Shown here: positions 36,278-44,831 of the stretch, one piece after another
How positions within the stretch are numbered: the stretch's first letter is position 1
How the letters are laid out: each line of letters begins with the position of its first letter
Translations under genes and position numbers: made by a program
The notes under the pieces: model-generated
Databases searched by the model: none
What the model was told of the DNA's origin: nothing
What the model saw: the letters and a program-made list of their open reading frames with translations, nothing else
Source of the DNA: Erythrobacter colymbi
Lineage (GTDB): Bacteria > Pseudomonadota > Alphaproteobacteria > Sphingomonadales > Sphingomonadaceae
Direction: 5' to 3'
Assembly: GCF_002155685.1 (NCBI RefSeq)
Contig: NZ_MUYK01000003.1
Span: 124,001 to 188,000 of the forward strand
DNA length: 64,000 nt

Positions 36278-36723
36278 GGCAGCACCGCGAGGCCGAGTGC
36301 GTTCATTGCCGCGACGGTGGCAAAGCCGGTCGCCATGAAGGTCGCTACGGCAACCAGCGAGCGCTGCGACAGGCGGCTCATCCCGCACACGCCGTGGCCG
36401 CTGGTGCAGCCCGAGCCGAGGCGGGTGCCGATGCCGACCAGCAGCCCGGCGACAACGAGCGGCACCGTTCCTGCGAAGGCCGGAGCGGGCGCGGCGCTCT
36501 GGCCGGTCACGATCAGCGCGCCGAGCGGCAGGCCGACGAGAAAGGCGGCGGCACCGGCCCGCGGCAGCGAGCTCTCTGCCAGACCGAAGGCGCGCGCGGC
36601 GATGCCCGAGACGCCCGCGATCCGCCCTGCCCCCAGCAGCATCAGCGCCGCCGCGAGCCCGATCAGTACGCCGCCCGCAAGGCCCGCCATCGGAGCCGCA
36701 TCGGGGAAGCCGGGCAGGCTCAT
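36274..36723 (-). CDS. YeeE/YedE-like membrane protein, first half
   Basis: 149 residues. GTRLGSGCTSGHGVCGMSRLS is the YeeE Cys signature (two Cys); preceded by LGAGRIAGVSGIAA. Four helices. Overlaps the Blh gene stop and the partner's start, so translation of the three is chained. Confidence 0.87.
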   Translation of the reverse strand: MSLPGFPDAAPMAGLAGGVLIGLAAALMLLGAGRIAGVSGIAARAFGLAESSLPRAGAAAFLVGLPLGALIVTGQSAAPAPAFAGTVPLVVAGLLVGIGTRLGSGCTSGHGVCGMSRLSQRSLVAVATFMATGFATVAAMNALGLAVLP

Positions 36724-37652
36724 ACCGCGTTCACCGGCAGCTTGAGGTAGACGATGCCATTGTCGTCCGCCGGCGGCAGGTGGCCTGCGCGCATGTTCAC
36801 CTGCACGCTCGGCAGGATCAGGCGCGGCATCGCAAGCGTCGCATCGCGCGCCTCGCGCATCGCGACGAATTCATCCTCGGCGATGCCGTCATGCGCGTGG
36901 ACATTGCCCGCGCGCTGGGCTGCCACGGTGGTCTCCCACACATAGTCGCTGCGGCCCTCGGGCAGGTAGTCGTGGCACATGAACAGCCTTGTGGCGGGCG
37001 GAAGCGCGAAGATGCGGCGCAGCGAGCGGTATAGCGTGCGCGCGTCGCCGCCGGGGAAGTCGGCCCGCGCGGTGCCGTAGTCGGGCATGAACATGGTATC
37101 GCCCACAAACACCGCCTCGCCCACGACATAGGCGATGCAGGCGGGCGTGTGGCCCGGCACGTGGAGCACCGTCACCGGCAGCGCACCGATGGTGAAGGTG
37201 TCGCCGTCGTGCAGCAGGGCGTCGAACTGCGATCCATCGCGCGCGAATTCGCTGCCGGCGTTGAACAGCTGGCCGAACACCTTCTGCACCTTGGTGATGT
37301 CCGCACCGATGGCGATCTTCCCGCCGAGCCGCTCCTGCAAATAGGGCGCGGCGGAGAAGTGGTCGGCGTGGGCGTGGGTCTCGAGCAGCCACGTCACTTT
37401 CAGATTTTGCGAAGTGACATGGGCGATCACGGCGTCGGCGGATGCGGTCGATGTGCGGCCGGAGGCGGGATCGAAATCCAGCACCGGGTCGATGATCGCC
37501 GCTTCGAGGGTGGCAGGATCGTGCGCGACGTAGGTGACGGTGAAGGTCGCCGGGTCGAAAAAGCCCGCAATTTCCGGACGCAGGGCGGGATCGGCCAGGG
37601 CGCGGCTGACCTGATCGGCGGCGCGGTGAAGAACGGGGTCGGACTCGGCCAT
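36720..37652 (-). CDS. MBL-fold persulfide dioxygenase-like hydrolase (Blh/ETHE1 type)
   Basis: 310 residues. ATG 37652 was preferred to ATG 37658 because GGAG lies 7 bases before it but only 1 base before the upstream ATG. Metallo-beta-lactamase motifs: HAHADHFSAAPYLQ, a His in VLHVPGHTPACIAY, GDTMFMPDYGTARADFPGG and FMCHDY. In BigR-controlled operons such proteins (Blh) oxidise sulfane sulfur to sulfite. Here it heads the operon with YeeE-like and TauE/SafE genes and is divergent from the peroxiredoxin/ArsR pair. Confidence 0.88.
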   Translation of the reverse strand: MAESDPVLHRAADQVSRALADPALRPEIAGFFDPATFTVTYVAHDPATLEAAIIDPVLDFDPASGRTSTASADAVIAHVTSQNLKVTWLLETHAHADHFSAAPYLQERLGGKIAIGADITKVQKVFGQLFNAGSEFARDGSQFDALLHDGDTFTIGALPVTVLHVPGHTPACIAYVVGEAVFVGDTMFMPDYGTARADFPGGDARTLYRSLRRIFALPPATRLFMCHDYLPEGRSDYVWETTVAAQRAGNVHAHDGIAEDEFVAMREARDATLAMPRLILPSVQVNMRAGHLPPADDNGIVYLKLPVNAV

Positions 37653-37666
37653 CGCCATGCTCCATT

Positions 37667-37694
37667 CAATTACATAAATCGTGTATATGTATTG
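37667..37694. promoter_or_regulatory. AT-rich inverted repeat, candidate ArsR-family operator
   Basis: CAATTACATA (37667-37676) and TATGTATTG (37686-37694) form an almost perfect inverted repeat with a 9-base centre (core TACATA-N9-TATGTA). It lies between the divergent Blh and peroxiredoxin genes and is far more AT-rich than its surroundings, like known BigR sites. The regulator gene is the second gene of the rightward pair. Confidence 0.65.
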
Positions 37695-37725
37695 CAATCG
37701 CGGAGTCAAGTGCTATGGAGACGGC

Positions 37726-38379
37726 ATGTATACCCCCGCCACCCAGCCATCCCCTTGCGCCAGCCTCAGGATCGGCGATGCCGCGCCCGATTTCGAGGCG
37801 CGCAGCACCGTCGGCCCCGTGCGTCTCTCGGCCTTTCGCGGGCGCTGGCTGGTGCTGTTCTCGCACCCGGCGGACTTCACTCCGGTCTGCACCACCGAAT
37901 TCGTCGCCCTCGCCCGCGAGGCGGCCGCCTTCGAGGCGCGCGACTGTGCGCTGATGGCGCTCTCGGTCGACAGCCTGTTCGCCCACTTCGCCTGGCTGCG
38001 CATGATCCGCGACCGTTACGGGGTCGAAGTGCGCTTCCCGATCATCGAGGATCCGACGCTGGTGATCGCCCGCGGCTTCGGCATGGTCGCGGCGCAGGAC
38101 AATGACAGCGCGGCGGTGCGCTCGACCTTCTTCATCGATCCCAAGGGGATCATCCGGGCGATGACCTGCTATCCGGCGAACCTCGGCCGCTCGATCCCCG
38201 AGATGCTGCGCATCCTCGAGGGGCTTCAGGCCGCCGACACCTCGGGCGCCCTTGCGCCGGCCAACTGGCAGCCGGGCGAGCCGCTGCTCGAAGCGCCGCG
38301 GCACGATCTTGACGCGGTGTTCGATGCCGAGGAAGCGACCGCCTGGTTCATCCGCCCGGTCGGCGGCACGCCCGAATGA
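37726..38379 (+). CDS. Peroxiredoxin (Prx6/1-Cys type)
   Basis: 217 residues from ATG 37726 with GGAG 5 bases ahead. Peroxidatic Cys55 in FSHPADFTPVCTTEF; resolving position not obvious. Family tail TCYPANLGRSIPEMLRIL. Reduces peroxides, and possibly polysulfide or persulfide given its place next to a sulfide-oxidising operon (inference). Its stop overlaps the ArsR start. Confidence 0.88.
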   Translation: MYTPATQPSPCASLRIGDAAPDFEARSTVGPVRLSAFRGRWLVLFSHPADFTPVCTTEFVALAREAAAFEARDCALMALSVDSLFAHFAWLRMIRDRYGVEVRFPIIEDPTLVIARGFGMVAAQDNDSAAVRSTFFIDPKGIIRAMTCYPANLGRSIPEMLRILEGLQAADTSGALAPANWQPGEPLLEAPRHDLDAVFDAEEATAWFIRPVGGTPE

Positions 38380-38729
38380 TGGCCGAGGGCGATCTTGTCG
38401 AGGCGCTGAAGGCTCTCGCCCATCCGCTGCGGTGGCGCATCCTCACCGCGCTCGCGGCGGAGGAGCGCAATGTCGGCGAGATCGAGCAGGCGACCGGTAT
38501 CGGCCAGCCCGCGCTCTCGCAGCAGCTGGGCGTGCTGCGCAAGGCGGGTCTCGTCTCGACCCGCAAGGAGGCGAAGCTGGTGTTCTATTCGCTGGCCCGG
38601 CGCGACGTCGCGCAGGTGACCGCGGCGCTGGGCAGTCTTGCTCCGGCAGCGGACATTGTGCCCGCCACGCCCGCCACGCCCTCGCGCCAGAGCGCATCGG
38701 GCGTCGCCAACTTCGCGCGGCTGTCCTAG
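38376..38729 (+). CDS. ArsR-family repressor, BigR-like but cysteine-free
   Basis: 117 residues: winged helix with LKALAHPLRWRILTAL, recognition helix region GQPALSQQLGVLRKAGLV and the wing KEAKLVFYSLA. Best resemblance is to BigR/SqrR/YgaV, which sense sulfane sulfur through two Cys. At those positions this protein has Thr and Ala, and there is no Cys anywhere. Disordered C-terminal tail of about 30 residues. Translationally coupled to the peroxiredoxin and probably controls the divergent promoter region. Confidence 0.82.
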   Translation: MMAEGDLVEALKALAHPLRWRILTALAAEERNVGEIEQATGIGQPALSQQLGVLRKAGLVSTRKEAKLVFYSLARRDVAQVTAALGSLAPAADIVPATPATPSRQSASGVANFARLS

Positions 38730-39421
38730 CCTGCGGGAACGGCAGCTGCGGGCGGAGCGGCCAGCGCCGCACGCAGGCGGCGGCGCACCAGAAAGGGCTC
38801 GAGCCAGCGCCCGACCAGATAGACGACGAAGAAGAACCCGGCGAGGTAATACCCCTCGTCCGGCGAGTGCATGCCCTTGTCCTTGTCCTTGTTCTTGTCT
38901 TTCTTCTTGCTCGGATCCTCGGGCGCGGGCGCGCCGAGGAACTCGTCCACCGGATTGAGCTTCTTGGCCACCGGGGGCTTCTTCTCGTCCTTCTTTTCGG
39001 CCTTGGCCGAAGCCTCGGAGCCCGCGGCTTCCCATGCGTTGAGCGTGACCGCCAGCTGGGCAAAGCCGAGGAACAGGAGCGGCGCGAGGAAGCACAGCAG
39101 CAGGGCGTGACTGAACAGATCGAAGCGCAGCACGGCGCCGGCACCCGCCTGCTCGATCCACATCCGCCCGCGGGTGAAGGTCGCCAGCTTGTCCTGCGCG
39201 GCGGGGTTGTGCTTGCTGTAGACCAGCGCCCCGCCCTCGGCGACGATGGTGGTGCCCGGCGTGCGCAGCAGCGGATCGACCCGGGCGAAAGCCTGGTCGG
39301 CGGAGAGCGACGGATCGATCGGCACCGCGCCGCGCACGCGCCAGATGTTGTCGATGAGCGGAAGCTTGAGACCCTTCACGATCGGGCGTTCCTGACGCAG
39401 ACTGACCGCAGCGCCGCTCAC
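38726..39421 (-). CDS. Unrecognised membrane protein with Lys-rich linker
   Basis: 231 residues from GTG 39421, which overlaps the stop of the sterol desaturase gene (GTGA). One clear helix (ALLLCFLAPLLFLGFAQLAV, about 125-145), then a highly charged linker (AKAEKKDEKKPP ... KKKDKNKDKDKG) and a second hydrophobic segment (YYLAGFFFVVYLVG) before a basic C-terminus. The N-terminal domain has FARVDPLLRTPGTTI. No family recognised. Probably works with the desaturase in the membrane. Confidence 0.65.
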   Translation of the reverse strand: MSGAAVSLRQERPIVKGLKLPLIDNIWRVRGAVPIDPSLSADQAFARVDPLLRTPGTTIVAEGGALVYSKHNPAAQDKLATFTRGRMWIEQAGAGAVLRFDLFSHALLLCFLAPLLFLGFAQLAVTLNAWEAAGSEASAKAEKKDEKKPPVAKKLNPVDEFLGAPAPEDPSKKKDKNKDKDKGMHSPDEGYYLAGFFFVVYLVGRWLEPFLVRRRLRAALAAPPAAAVPAG

Positions 39422-40431
39422 TCCGCCGGTTCCAGCTGGGCCGCCGCCGGAACCGCAGCCCCGCCGCCGAAGCGCTTGGCCAGCCATGCCTTGGCGTCAC
39501 GCCAGCCTTCGCGGAAGGGGAAGACCATCGTCTCGCCGATATGCATCCGGCGCCCGCCTTCCATGCCGAGCAGTTCCGCCTCGCCATCGACGCAGGTGCC
39601 GAAAATGCGGTCCCAGATGATCCAGGTGCCCGAGTAGTTGCTGCGGGTCGCCTCGTAATCCTGCGAGTGGTGGACCGAGTGATGCTCGGTGGTGTTGAAG
39701 ATGAATCGCCACCAGCGCGGCGTGTTGAAGCGTACGTTGATGTGCTGGTAGACGCCGACCGTCATCCCGATCGCGCCCGCCAGCAGGAAGGCGCGCGGCA
39801 GGAAGTCGAAGAAGCCGCCGATGCCGAGCCCGATCAGGAACAGCTCGACCGGATTGCCGACCGCGCCTTTCTGGACGTTGAGCTGGGTGATGTAGTGGTG
39901 CGGCGCGTGGGTCAGCCACAGCGGGTACCAGTTGTGCATCCCGCGGTGCATCCAGTACTGGCCGAAGTCGAAGATCATCGAGATCAGCACTGCCTGCACC
40001 AGCAGCGGCAGGCCGGTGAACCAGTCGAACTTCTCCCAGTCGAACGCGTCCTGGATCGCCGCGACCATCACCCCGTCGCCGATATAGGCATCGACCATCC
40101 GCAGGAAGGTCATGCCGAGCGCGACGTAGAAGGCGTCGGTCGCGAATTCCTTCCAGGTCAGCTGCCAGCTCTGATAGCGCGGATTGACCCATTCGAGCGC
40201 GAGCAGCAGCACCGTCCACCCGAGGCGGATGGCGATGGCGGTCGAGGCGACGGCGAGCCAGTTGGGCGCGTAGTACCAGAAGCCGATCGCCAGCAGCAGC
40301 ATCGCCGGCTGGAAATAGGTGAAGACGAACTGCTTGATCGGCCCGCCTTCGACCCGGCCGATGTTCTCCCAGCCGACGGTCACGGGCGAATCCGCCCCGA
40401 TGATCCGCTTGCCTACCTGCACTCCAGCCAT
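39418..40431 (-). CDS. Sterol desaturase/fatty acid hydroxylase family protein
   Basis: 337 residues from ATG 40431 behind GGAG at 7 bases; ATG 40479 is an alternative. Eight-histidine diiron pattern: HRGMH, HAPHH and HHSVHH, with several membrane helices before and between. Integral membrane hydroxylase/desaturase; in sphingomonads such proteins act on carotenoids, hopanoids or fatty acids, and the substrate is not predictable here. Confidence 0.87.
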   Translation of the reverse strand: MAGVQVGKRIIGADSPVTVGWENIGRVEGGPIKQFVFTYFQPAMLLLAIGFWYYAPNWLAVASTAIAIRLGWTVLLLALEWVNPRYQSWQLTWKEFATDAFYVALGMTFLRMVDAYIGDGVMVAAIQDAFDWEKFDWFTGLPLLVQAVLISMIFDFGQYWMHRGMHNWYPLWLTHAPHHYITQLNVQKGAVGNPVELFLIGLGIGGFFDFLPRAFLLAGAIGMTVGVYQHINVRFNTPRWWRFIFNTTEHHSVHHSQDYEATRSNYSGTWIIWDRIFGTCVDGEAELLGMEGGRRMHIGETMVFPFREGWRDAKAWLAKRFGGGAAVPAAAQLEPAE

Positions 40432-40484
40432 GCTGCACTCCAGTCGAGAATGTGTCGGTTTCCCCGTCATGAAATCCATGGCGA

Positions 40485-40500
40485 CCTCGCGCGCGCGAGG
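40485..40500. repeat. 16-base perfect palindrome
   Basis: CCTCGCGCGCGCGAGG is fully self-complementary, in the 137-base gap between the regulator stop (40569) and the desaturase start. Read on the minus strand it follows the regulator gene and could help end the long upstream operon. No T tract. Confidence 0.4.
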
Positions 40501-40568
40501 AAGTGGGCAAATGACGTAGAACTCTGCGATCCCGAGGTAAGGCGCTGTTATGTCGGTATTCTGATCTG

Positions 40569-41480
40569 TCAGTCGGTCATCAGTCGCACGGCGATGGCCG
40601 TAGCTGCCGCGCGCGTTTCAACCCCCAGTTTGCGAAACACCTGTTCGAGGTGCTTGTTGACCGTGCGCGGGCTTATACCAAGGATTTCGCTGATGGTCTT
40701 GTTGGTTTTGCCGTAGCTCACCCACAGCAGCACTTCGGCCTCGCGCCGGGTCAGCCCGCCCTGCTTCTGGAGCGCGGCGACCTTGCCGTCCTCGCGCACT
40801 TCGGCGAGCTTGATCAGCACCTCGCCCGCGCGCTCGCTTTCGACCGTGGCAAGATCGATGTCGATGCCGCGCAGGCTCGCACGGACAGAGGCACCGGGCT
40901 GCGCGGGTTCAGCGGAAAGCAGGCCTTCGAGCGCGCCTGCGAGACCCTCGGGCAGCGCGCCGCTGTCGGGGGTCCAGGCCGGATCGATGCGCAGGAACAG
41001 CGCCTCGGCCTGCGGGGTGCACCACACCAGCGCGCCGGCCCCGTCGAGCGCCGCAAGCGAACGCCCCGCCAGCCCCAGCGCCAGCCGCGCGCGCGAACTG
41101 GCCCGCGCGTTGGCCAGATGGACGCGGATGCGCGCCAGCAGCTCCTCGACAACGATGGGCTTGCGCACATAATCCACCCCGCCCGTGCCGAGCGCGGCGA
41201 CGACATGGTCGGGATCGCCCAGGCCGGTGATGAAGATCACCGGAATATGCGCGGTCGCCGGATTGCGCTTGATCGCCTGCGTGGTCTCGATCCCGCTCAT
41301 GCCGGGCATCACCGCGTCCATCAGGATCAGGTCGGGCTGCACCTCGCCGAGCAGCTCCAGCGTCGCCTCGCCGCTGCGGGCGATCAGCACGGTCATGTTC
41401 TGCGCATCGAGGGTGTCGACCAGGAACCGGAGCGAGTCCGGGTTGTCGTCGACGACGAGGATCGTGTCCTTATGCGGCAT
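40569..41480 (-). CDS. LuxR-type response regulator
   Basis: 303 residues from ATG 41480, overlapping the kinase gene by 11 bases. Receiver 1-125 with ILVVDDNPDS, phosphoacceptor in LILMDAVMPGMSG and Lys in VDYVRKPI. A middle Ala-rich domain (about 130-235) resembles a degenerate PAS domain. C-terminal LuxR HTH: LTRREAEVLLWVSYGKTNKT then SPRTVNKHLEQVF. Last gene of the guanidine/urea operon and paired with the hybrid kinase. Confidence 0.87.
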   Translation of the reverse strand: MPHKDTILVVDDNPDSLRFLVDTLDAQNMTVLIARSGEATLELLGEVQPDLILMDAVMPGMSGIETTQAIKRNPATAHIPVIFITGLGDPDHVVAALGTGGVDYVRKPIVVEELLARIRVHLANARASSRARLALGLAGRSLAALDGAGALVWCTPQAEALFLRIDPAWTPDSGALPEGLAGALEGLLSAEPAQPGASVRASLRGIDIDLATVESERAGEVLIKLAEVREDGKVAALQKQGGLTRREAEVLLWVSYGKTNKTISEILGISPRTVNKHLEQVFRKLGVETRAAATAIAVRLMTD

Positions 41481-42951
41481 CGGTCTGCACCGCCTTGGCG
41501 AGGCCCGCGAGAGCCTTGAGGTCGAAACTGTCGAGCGCGCTGCGCATCCGCTCGGCAAGCGGCGCGGCTTCCGGGGCGAGCGCGGCGATGGCGTCGATCT
41601 CGGCCTCGATCGCGCGGACATGGCCGATCCGCACCAGCCGCTCGATCTCGGCACAATGGGCTGCGGCAACCGGAGCGATGATGCGCGGGAGTGCGGTGGC
41701 CGCATCTCCGGCCTTGGCGGGCAGGCGCGGCTCGCCCGCGGCGCGCACCCACTCCATGCCGAGCTGGTCGGCGATAACATCGAGCAGATCGGTGAAGGCG
41801 AAGGGCTTCATGATGAAGGTATCGCTCGCCCCGCCGCTGGCCGGAGGCGGGACGGTGGAGCCCAGCCCCTCGCCCGAAAGCATGACGATCTTGAGCGCCG
41901 CGCCGTGACGCGCGCGCAATTGCGCGGCGACATCCCAGCCGTTCTCGCTGCCCAGCATCACGTCGCACAGTACCAGATCGGGCTGCACCTGTGCCGCGAT
42001 CGCAAGGCCGCTGGCCGCATCGCACGCGGTGCGCACTTGGAAGCCGAGCGGTTCGAGAAAGCCCTTCACCATCGCAAGATGCGCCGCATCGTCATCGATC
42101 AGCACCACCCAGCGCTCGCGCCCGAGGTATCCGGTCACGGCGCCAGCCTCCGGGGCAGGCTCGCTCGGCGGGGTGAGCGGCTGCGAGAGCATCAGCCGCA
42201 CGGTGAAGCGCGATCCTTCACCCGGCGCGCTCTCCAGCCGGATCTCGCCGCCCATGATGTGCACCAGCGCCTGCGTGATCGCGAGGCCGAGGCCGACGCC
42301 GGGCCGCTCGCCCGCCGGGCCGCCGACGCGTTCGAAGGGCGCGAAGATGCGCTGCGCATCCTCGGGCGCGATGCCGATGCCGGTGTCGATCACCGCGAAG
42401 GTCGCCAGCTCGTTGCGGTAATCGACCTTGAGCGTCACCGAGCCATGATCGGTGAACTTGATCGCGTTGGCGACGAGATTGATCAGCACCTGCCGCAACC
42501 GCTTGGGATCGGCGTGGACATATTCGGGCAGCCGCTCGGGCCGCTCCAGCACCAGCGCGAGGCCCTTCGATTGCGCCTGCAATTCGAGCATCGCGATCAG
42601 CTGTTCGAGAAACTCGGGAAAGCGGATCGCCTCGCGCGAGAGGGTCATCGCCCCGCCCTCGACCTGCGAGATGTCGAGCAGGCCTTCGACCAGGTGGGCG
42701 AGGTGTTCGGCGCTGCGGCGGATCACGCGGGCGGCGCCGAGCACGTCCTTGCCGTCACCGCGTTCGAGCAGCTGGGCGTAGCCATAGATCGCGTTGAGCG
42801 GCGAGCGGATCTCGTGGGCGACGCTGGCGAGGAAGCGGGTCTTGGCCTCGTTGGCGGCTTCAGCGGCGTCCTTCGCGGCGCGCAGGGACGCGAGCGAGGC
42901 CTCGGCCTCACCCTCTCCGCGCAGCCAGGTCGAGAGCCGCCCCGCCATCAT
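41470..42951 (-). CDS. Cytosolic hybrid histidine kinase
   Basis: 493 residues starting 1 base after the allophanate hydrolase stop. A short helical leader (1-36), H-box SVAHEIRSPLNAIYGYAQ, N-box RQVLINLVANAIKFT, G-boxes VIDTGIGIAP and GVGLGLAI, then a receiver with LVLCDVMLG and IMKPFA (about 290-410), and an Ala-rich helical tail that may be an Hpt-like domain (HCAEIERLVRIGHVRAIEA). No membrane segment and no recognisable sensor domain. The overlapping downstream LuxR-type regulator is its likely partner. Confidence 0.87.
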   Translation of the reverse strand: MMAGRLSTWLRGEGEAEASLASLRAAKDAAEAANEAKTRFLASVAHEIRSPLNAIYGYAQLLERGDGKDVLGAARVIRRSAEHLAHLVEGLLDISQVEGGAMTLSREAIRFPEFLEQLIAMLELQAQSKGLALVLERPERLPEYVHADPKRLRQVLINLVANAIKFTDHGSVTLKVDYRNELATFAVIDTGIGIAPEDAQRIFAPFERVGGPAGERPGVGLGLAITQALVHIMGGEIRLESAPGEGSRFTVRLMLSQPLTPPSEPAPEAGAVTGYLGRERWVVLIDDDAAHLAMVKGFLEPLGFQVRTACDAASGLAIAAQVQPDLVLCDVMLGSENGWDVAAQLRARHGAALKIVMLSGEGLGSTVPPPASGGASDTFIMKPFAFTDLLDVIADQLGMEWVRAAGEPRLPAKAGDAATALPRIIAPVAAAHCAEIERLVRIGHVRAIEAEIDAIAALAPEAAPLAERMRSALDSFDLKALAGLAKAVQTDAA

Positions 42952-42952
42952 C

Positions 42953-44719
42953 TCACCGCGAAGCGATATAGGCGCGCCAGCCGCCCAGATGGGTGATGTC
43001 CTCCGCGCCCGTCAGCGCGCGCGGCTCGGCGACGAAGCCCTTGACGCTGCTGCCATCGGCGAGCGTCACCGTGCCGATCGCGAGCGGCGGGGGCACCTCG
43101 GCGGTGAAGCTGCCGAAGCTCGCCATGTCGAGCTCGTAGACCTCGAGCGCAATCGCCGCGCCCTCGTCCGAATGCACCAGTGCGGGCTTGGGCGGCACGC
43201 TGTCTGCCATCGCGTAGAGCCGGTAATTGGGCGCGGTGGTGAAGGCCCCGACAAAGGTCGCGCCCCTGCTGGTGAGCTGCCAGTGCAGCGGCATGCCTTC
43301 GAGGTGGGCGCCGACGACGGCGAGTTTGACGGTGTCCATGCGGTCTCCAAGGTCGAGCGGTGGTGGCGGGGCAAGGTCGGCAGCGGCGAGGTAATCCCCG
43401 GCAAGGGCGATCAACGCCCGGTCGCTGTGAGCCGGGCCGATGAGGGTGATACCGAAGCCGGTGGCGTTGCTCCGTGCACCTGCGGGAATGGCAATCGCGG
43501 CCATGTCGAGCAGGTTCACGAAGTTGGTGTAGAACCCGAGATTGCTGTTGAGCGCGACGGGCGCCTCGAGCAGCTCGGCGACGCGGTAGGTGGTGCCGGT
43601 GGTGGGGAAGGCGAGCACGTCGACCCCCTGCCACATGGTCTCGGCCACCCGCGCGAGTTCGGCGAGGCGGTAGATGCCGTTCCACAATTCGGTCGCGAGC
43701 ATCGTGCTGCCCGGCCCGATCACCTCGCGCACCACGGGGTCGATCGCGAGCGGATTGCTTTCGAGCAGCGCGGCGACGGCAGCGGTGCGCTCGGCCACCC
43801 AGGGCCCGCCATAGAGCAGCCGCGCGGCCTCGAGCAGCGGGGCGATGTCGATCTCGACGATTGTGCCCTCGCCCGCCAGCACCCCGAGCGCGCGCTCGTA
43901 GAGATATTCCGCCTGCACATCGCCGAAGAACTGGCGCTGGTCGCGGCGCGGCACGCCGATGCGCTTCCCTACGAGCGGCACATCGGCGGGCGCGCGCGAG
44001 AAAGCATCCGCGGCATCGAATCCTGCCAGCACCGCATCGACCGCCTCGGCATCGGCGAGGGCATCGGTGAACACGGTAATGCAATCGAGGCTCCGGCACG
44101 CCGGCACCAGCCCGCGCGTGCTCCAGCGGCCCTTGCTCGGCTTGAGCCCGACGAGGTGGTTGAACGCCGCCGGGACGCGGCCCGATCCGGCGGTATCCGT
44201 GCCGAGCCCGAAGGCCACCAGCCCCGCCGCCACCGCCACCGCCGAGCCGGACGACGAGCCCCCGCTGACATAGTCGCGGTTATAGGCGTTCCGCGGAATG
44301 CCATAGGGGCTGCGCGTGCCGACAAGGCCGGTGGCGAACTGGTCGAGATTGGTCTTGCCGACACAGATCGCGCCTGCCGCCTCGAGCCTTTCGATTACGG
44401 TCGCCGAGCGTTCGGGGCGATAGCCGAAGGCCGGGCAGGCTGCGGTGGTCTCGAGCCCTAGGACATCGATATTGTCCTTCGCCGCATAGGGCACGCCCGC
44501 AAGCGGCAGGTGCTCGCCCGCAGCCACGCGCGCATCGATCGCGGCGGCGGCGGCGCGCAGGGCGGCGGGGCTGGCACGGCTGATCCACACTTGCGGCTGG
44601 TGCGCGTCATAGGCGGCAAGGCGCGCGAGGGTCTCCTCCATTACTGCCAGCGCGGTGGTGGTGCCGGCGTTGACCTCTTGCGCGATGGCCGTGGCGGAAA
44701 GGCGGGCGAACCGGGTCAT
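42953..44719 (-). CDS. atzF: Allophanate hydrolase
   Basis: 588 residues from ATG 44719. Amidase-signature domain (about 1-440) with catalytic Lys in VPYAAKDNID, and the Ser pair in SGGSSSGSAVAVAAG; a C-terminal AtzF-type domain follows, with KLAVVGAHLEGMPLHWQL at its start. Hydrolyses allophanate to two ammonia and two CO2, the last step after the carboxylase. 112 bases containing an inverted repeat separate it from the carboxylase gene, without a visible break in the operon. Confidence 0.93.
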   Translation of the reverse strand: MTRFARLSATAIAQEVNAGTTTALAVMEETLARLAAYDAHQPQVWISRASPAALRAAAAAIDARVAAGEHLPLAGVPYAAKDNIDVLGLETTAACPAFGYRPERSATVIERLEAAGAICVGKTNLDQFATGLVGTRSPYGIPRNAYNRDYVSGGSSSGSAVAVAAGLVAFGLGTDTAGSGRVPAAFNHLVGLKPSKGRWSTRGLVPACRSLDCITVFTDALADAEAVDAVLAGFDAADAFSRAPADVPLVGKRIGVPRRDQRQFFGDVQAEYLYERALGVLAGEGTIVEIDIAPLLEAARLLYGGPWVAERTAAVAALLESNPLAIDPVVREVIGPGSTMLATELWNGIYRLAELARVAETMWQGVDVLAFPTTGTTYRVAELLEAPVALNSNLGFYTNFVNLLDMAAIAIPAGARSNATGFGITLIGPAHSDRALIALAGDYLAAADLAPPPPLDLGDRMDTVKLAVVGAHLEGMPLHWQLTSRGATFVGAFTTAPNYRLYAMADSVPPKPALVHSDEGAAIALEVYELDMASFGSFTAEVPPPLAIGTVTLADGSSVKGFVAEPRALTGAEDITHLGGWRAYIASR

Positions 44720-44738
44720 GCCACGAACTCCCCGCAAT

Positions 44739-44803
44739 CCGTTCGTGTCGAGCGAAGTCGAGACACCTCGCTGGGGCCTCTCGACTTCGCTCGAGGCGAA
44801 CGG
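44739..44803. repeat. 25-base inverted repeat inside the operon
   Basis: 44739-44763 (CCGTTCGTGTCGAGCGAAGT...) and 44779-44803 (...ACTTCGCTCGAGGCGAACGG) are reverse complements at 23 of 25 positions with a 15-base centre. A small dispersed palindromic element lying between the carboxylase and allophanate hydrolase genes; it can fold into a stable hairpin in the mRNA. Confidence 0.7.
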
Positions 44804-44831
44804 GAAAAGAATGATACGCAGCGCACCACCA

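Noticed and set aside
40485..40500. Regulatory operator at CCTCGCGCGCGCGAGG
   Set aside because: A GC-alternating palindrome is expected by chance at this GC content; kept only as a low-confidence repeat.
13190..44803. CRISPR array or insertion sequences
   Set aside because: The repeats present are isolated inverted pairs of different families with no spacer pattern, and no transposase gene is nearby.
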